Part shown: piece by piece, positions 61,308 to 64,000 of the stretch | Numbering within the stretch: position 1 is the first letter of the stretch | Layout of the letters: every line of letters begins with the position of its first letter | Source of the DNA: Bacillota bacterium | GTDB lineage: Bacteria; Bacillota; Sulfobacillia; Fermentithermobacillales; Fermentithermobacillaceae | Assembly: GCA_012841065.1 (NCBI GenBank) | Contig: DUVI01000042.1 | Span: forward strand, 1 to 64,000 | Direction: 5' to 3' | Length of the DNA stretch: 64,000 bases | Translations under genes and position numbers: made by a program | Notes under the pieces: model-generated | The model's input: the letters and a program-made list of their open reading frames with translations, nothing else | Database searches by the model: none | Told to the model about the DNA's origin: nothing

Positions 61308-63332
61308 ATGGATCAAGTATATGTTGTAGTTTCGATCGTGCTTTCAGGGTTGGTCCTCCTTGGCATTAGATGGATGAGTTCTCCCCGGACTGCTGTTCGC
61401 GGCAACCGGCTAAGTGCCTTGGCCATGTTCATCGCCATAGTGCTGACCCTTTGGAACAACCTTATCTTGAATGTGCCCGTGCTCTGGGCAGCAATGGCAA
61501 TTGGTTCGGCCTTAGGCTGGGTGATCGGTGTAAGAGTCAAAATGATACAGATGCCGCAAATGGTAGCTCTGCTCAATGGGTTCGGCGGCGGCGCCTCGGC
61601 ATTGGTATCCATGATTGAAGTCATGGATAAATACCAGAACATGGCTACCTTCAACAAGCTCAGCGGCCAACTGGGGCTCATTGTCGGGGGCGTGACGTTC
61701 AGTGGCAGCATGATAGCTGCTGCAAAGCTCGACAGGCGCATGACCCAGATACCTGTACACCTTCCCAACCATAACCTTTGGTCCAACCTGAGCATTGTGG
61801 CCATGTTTGGCTTGGGGATTGCAACGCTTTACTTTGATGCCGCAGTAGTGCCGATATCACTGCTCGTACTCATCATATCCCTTGTATATGGCGTGCTTTT
61901 TGCCATAAGGGTCGGCGGAGCTGATATGCCCATCACCATCTCGCTCCTGAACTCATTCTCAGGACTGGCAGGGTCTATTGTAGGTTTCACGATTTCAAGC
62001 CCGCTGCTCGTAGCAGTAGGAGCTATCGTAGGGGCCTCAGGGCTTATCCTCACCCAAATAATGTGCAAGGCGATGAACAGGTCACTGGCCAACGTTTTGA
62101 GCGGTGCCATCGCTAAGCCATCGTCCAAACCGAAGGCGGAAGCTCCCAAAGCACCTGCAGAAGAAGCAGTGCCTGAAGTTGCGCCTGAGGCGGAAGCACC
62201 CGGAGCACCTCAAACTCCCGCAGACGAAACAAGTGAGGCCTTCCCTGCAGGGCGTATGCTTAGGGATGCAAGCCGCGTGATCATCGTACCGGGTTACGGC
62301 ATGGCAATTGCCCAGGCACAGCAACATGTCAAGCGACTCATGGACGCCCTGGAGGCCGGAGGCACAGAGGTCAAGTTCGCCATTCACCCTGTGGCCGGCA
62401 GGATGCCCGGACACATGAACGTGCTCCTGGCTGAAGTTGATGTCCCGTACGACAAACTGTGCGAAATGGACGACATCAACCCTGAATTTCCGGACACTGA
62501 CGTTGTCATAGTGGTAGGTGCTTGCGACGTGGTCAACCCTGCCGCAAACACCGCAGAAGATACGCCCATCTACGGCATGCCCGTACTTGACGTGGACAAG
62601 GCGAATAACGTCATCGTATGTAACCTGGATACCAAGCCTGGTTATTCAGGAGTAGACAACCCCCTCTACGAGATGCCCCATGTGGAGCTGCTCTTGGGGG
62701 ATGCAAAAGAGTCCTTGACCCAGCTCTTGCAGGCTGTTGAAGGCCAAGCCGCAGCTCAAACGGCACCGGAGGCAGCAGGACAAAGCGTTGCTCCTGAAGG
62801 CCCTCAGCAAGTGGGCAAGGAGTCCTTGGGAGAAGCCTTGACCAAGGCCAAGAAGGTCACAATTGTGCCCGGTTACGGCATGGCAATTGCCCAGGCACAG
62901 CAACATGTCAAGCGGCTCATGGACGCCCTGGAGGCCAGAGGCACAGAGGTCAAGTTCGCCATTCACCCTGTGGCCGGCAGGATGCCCGGACACATGAACG
63001 TGCTCCTGGCCGAAGTTGACGTCCCGTACGACAAATTGTGCGAAATGGACGACATCAATCCGGAATTTCCTGAAACTGACGTCGCCATAGTGGTGGGAGC
63101 ATGCGACGTGGTCAACCCCGCCGCAAACACCGCGGAAGACACTCCCATCTACGGCATGCCTATACTTAATGTTGACAAGGCGAAAAGAGTGATCGTGTGC
63201 AACCTGGACACCAAGCCTGGTTACTCCGGGGTAGACAACCCCCTCTACGAGATGCCCCATGTGGTGCTTCTCTTAGGTGACGCCAAAGAGTCCCTTCAGA
63301 CTCTGATGACACAAGTGGAAAGCCAGGGTTAA
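61308..63332 (+). CDS. pntB: NAD(P) transhydrogenase beta subunit with two tandem dIII domains
   Basis: A 674-residue PntB; the usual length is about 460-480. Residues 1-275 form the membrane dII domain (VKMIQMPQMVALLNGFGGGASALVS, MPITISLLNSFSGLAGSIVGF). An Ala/Pro/Glu-rich linker (about 276-320) leads to a complete NADP(H)-binding dIII (core 323-470). A second linker (about 471-515) leads to a second complete dIII (core 516-663). Both copies keep GYGMAIAQAQ, HPVAGRMPGHMNVLLAE, VGACDVVNPAA and KPGYSGVDNPL. By my count the 148-residue cores differ at 10 positions. The frame is uninterrupted and both copies look functional. Confidence 0.95.
   Translation: MDQVYVVVSIVLSGLVLLGIRWMSSPRTAVRGNRLSALAMFIAIVLTLWNNLILNVPVLWAAMAIGSALGWVIGVRVKMIQMPQMVALLNGFGGGASALVSMIEVMDKYQNMATFNKLSGQLGLIVGGVTFSGSMIAAAKLDRRMTQIPVHLPNHNLWSNLSIVAMFGLGIATLYFDAAVVPISLLVLIISLVYGVLFAIRVGGADMPITISLLNSFSGLAGSIVGFTISSPLLVAVGAIVGASGLILTQIMCKAMNRSLANVLSGAIAKPSSKPKAEAPKAPAEEAVPEVAPEAEAPGAPQTPADETSEAFPAGRMLRDASRVIIVPGYGMAIAQAQQHVKRLMDALEAGGTEVKFAIHPVAGRMPGHMNVLLAEVDVPYDKLCEMDDINPEFPDTDVVIVVGACDVVNPAANTAEDTPIYGMPVLDVDKANNVIVCNLDTKPGYSGVDNPLYEMPHVELLLGDAKESLTQLLQAVEGQAAAQTAPEAAGQSVAPEGPQQVGKESLGEALTKAKKVTIVPGYGMAIAQAQQHVKRLMDALEARGTEVKFAIHPVAGRMPGHMNVLLAEVDVPYDKLCEMDDINPEFPETDVAIVVGACDVVNPAANTAEDTPIYGMPILNVDKAKRVIVCNLDTKPGYSGVDNPLYEMPHVVLLLGDAKESLQTLMTQVESQG
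62274..63296. repeat. 444-bp tandem domain duplication in pntB (period 579 bp)
   Basis: Copy 1 spans 62274-62717 and copy 2 spans 62853-63296; the offset is exactly 579 bp (193 codons). Differences are scattered single-base changes, many synonymous, which argues for a genuine diverged duplication rather than an exact assembly copy. Confidence 0.93.
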
Positions 63333-63673
63333 GCAGGTGTAGGAGCGCACTCAAGCGCCTCCGGCAGCCCAGGCAGCGCCGGAGGCCTTTCTTCGGTTAA
63401 ATCTTCAATCTATTGCGCCGTTTGGTGTTTTGTGGTATATCTTTGTGGGCTCATGATTAGGCAGTAATAGACCAAGACCTTTGTGAGGAGTTGAAGCCGT
63501 GCCCATCTCCTAGCCTCATGGGATAGCTTCGGAAACGACCGGGGTTCATGCCGGGTAACCACCCGGTTAATCCTCAATTCCCAACCAGATGCCAATACAT
63601 GAACTGACGGCGTTTTGTGTTGTGTTTTTTCTACAAGACTTTAGTTGCATATAGGTATAAAGGGGTAAGACTC
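63333..63673. other. Intergenic interval between pntB and the ABC exporter gene
   Basis: 341 bp. It contains the pnt terminator (63357-63392), a small CCGGGT/ACCCGG hairpin (63551-63566) and an AT-rich stretch (63610-63660) that may hold the promoter of the next gene. A 61-codon minus-strand frame (63410-63595) has no ribosome site and is rejected. Confidence 0.6.
63357..63392 (+). terminator. Terminator of the pnt operon
   Basis: Perfect 9-bp stem (63357-63365 with 63378-63386) with a 12-nt loop, followed by CTTTCTTC, 24 bp after the pntB stop. Confidence 0.85.
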
Positions 63674-64000
63674 ATGTCAGACCTTAAGAGGCTTCTCGGA
63701 TACTTGAAACCGCACTGGATAGGCGTAATCATCGTGGTGCTGGCTATGACAGCCGCCACAGTGCTGGAAATGTCACCAGCCATGCTGCTCCGGAACATAG
63801 TGGACGTAGCATTGCCCCAGCATGACATGTCGCTGCTGGCTAAACTGTGCCTGGGTTTCGTGGGTGTTGCGGCGTTGAAAGGAATTGCAAACTACATTCA
63901 ATGGTACACATCAGAACTCATAGGGCAAAAAGTGATTTATCAGATGAGGCAGGAGATTCACGACCACCTTCAGACCCTTCCGCCATCATACTTCTCAACC
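63674..64000 (+). CDS. ABC exporter, N-terminal membrane domain (cut by window)
   Basis: The first 109 residues of an ABC exporter: LLGYLKPHWIGVIIVVLAMTAATVLEMSPAMLLRNIVDVALP is the first helix and loop, and QWYTSELIGQKVIYQMRQEIHDHLQTLPPSYF is the intracellular loop typical of MsbA/LmrA-type half-transporters. AAAGGGG precedes ATG 63674. The nucleotide-binding domain lies beyond the window. Whether it is linked with the exporter at the other edge cannot be told. Confidence 0.9.
   Translation, partial: MSDLKRLLGYLKPHWIGVIIVVLAMTAATVLEMSPAMLLRNIVDVALPQHDMSLLAKLCLGFVGVAALKGIANYIQWYTSELIGQKVIYQMRQEIHDHLQTLPPSYFST

Noticed and set aside
62274-63296. pntB repeat as a simple assembly duplicate
   Set aside because: The copies differ at scattered synonymous and non-synonymous sites and the linkers are different, which an exact assembly duplication would not produce; long reads would still be decisive.
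63410-63595. 61-codon minus-strand open frame after pntB
   Set aside because: No ribosome site or recognisable sequence.

Overview
The window looks like chromosome of an anaerobic, endospore-forming, fermentative member of the Bacillota. The evidence is a CotF-type spore coat protein, a 30-residue YjcZ-like peptide, a PdaB-type deacetylase, the Firmicutes order apt-relA-dtd-(MBL)-hisS-aspS, Rex, and a biotin-dependent Na+-pumping decarboxylase. The HspR-type heat-shock repressor with dnaK and grpE is more typical of actinobacteria, so a deep-branching or uncultured lineage is likely. I cannot name a genus. GC content looks a little above 50% by eye (not computed). No rRNA, tRNA, insertion sequence, prophage or CRISPR array was seen.

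Layout. 1-3.5 kb (+): tail of an ABC exporter, then a PIG-L deacetylase, a GH4 glycosidase and a BadF/NAGK-type kinase, read as an amino-sugar disaccharide pathway. 3.5-6.7 kb (-): hspR-dnaK-grpE. 7-12.3 kb (-): methylmalonyl-CoA carboxyltransferase, gamma, biotin carrier and beta subunits of a Na+ pump, an orphan cobalamin-binding subunit of methylmalonyl-CoA mutase, and MeaB. 12.4-17.4 kb (-): rex, a Gx-type membrane protein, a CCA-adding/poly(A) polymerase, a PAS-GAF-GGDEF cyclase and lgt. 17.5-22.2 kb: an envelope cluster of little-known proteins (anchored small protein, orphan ABC ATPase, secreted lipase-like protein with a PKD domain, membrane-anchored protein). 22.3-25 kb (-): a glycerate kinase-Nudix fusion and an M19 dipeptidase-like protein with altered metal ligands. 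25.1-28 kb (+): four small unknown genes, one YbaB/EbfC-like, then pdaB.

28-35.8 kb: thiamine pyrophosphokinase, a 690-bp gene-free stretch, glutamate dehydrogenase with a CRP/Rex-like palindrome at its promoter, spore genes, glutaredoxin, a VapBC-like pair, adenosine-specific kinase, 3-hydroxybutyryl-CoA dehydrogenase and an AI-2E transporter. 35.7-42.8 kb (-): rarA, threonine aldolase, thioredoxin, coaE and polA. 43-44.9 kb (-): ECF sigma factor with a zinc-finger anti-sigma/DUF4349 fusion. 44.9-55.2 kb (-): aspS, hisS, MBL hydrolase, dtd, relA, apt, recJ, lapA. 55.2-59.6 kb (-): DUF559-like nuclease, S9 peptidase, murJ. 59.8-63.3 kb (+): three-gene proton-translocating NAD(P) transhydrogenase. 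The window ends inside another ABC exporter.

The most striking observation is the transhydrogenase beta subunit, which carries two complete, nearly identical NADP(H)-binding domains (dIII) in tandem after a single membrane domain. Together the genes describe a cell that balances NADH and NADPH (transhydrogenase, Rex, glutamate dehydrogenase), uses a Na+-coupled decarboxylase around methylmalonyl-CoA, and sporulates.
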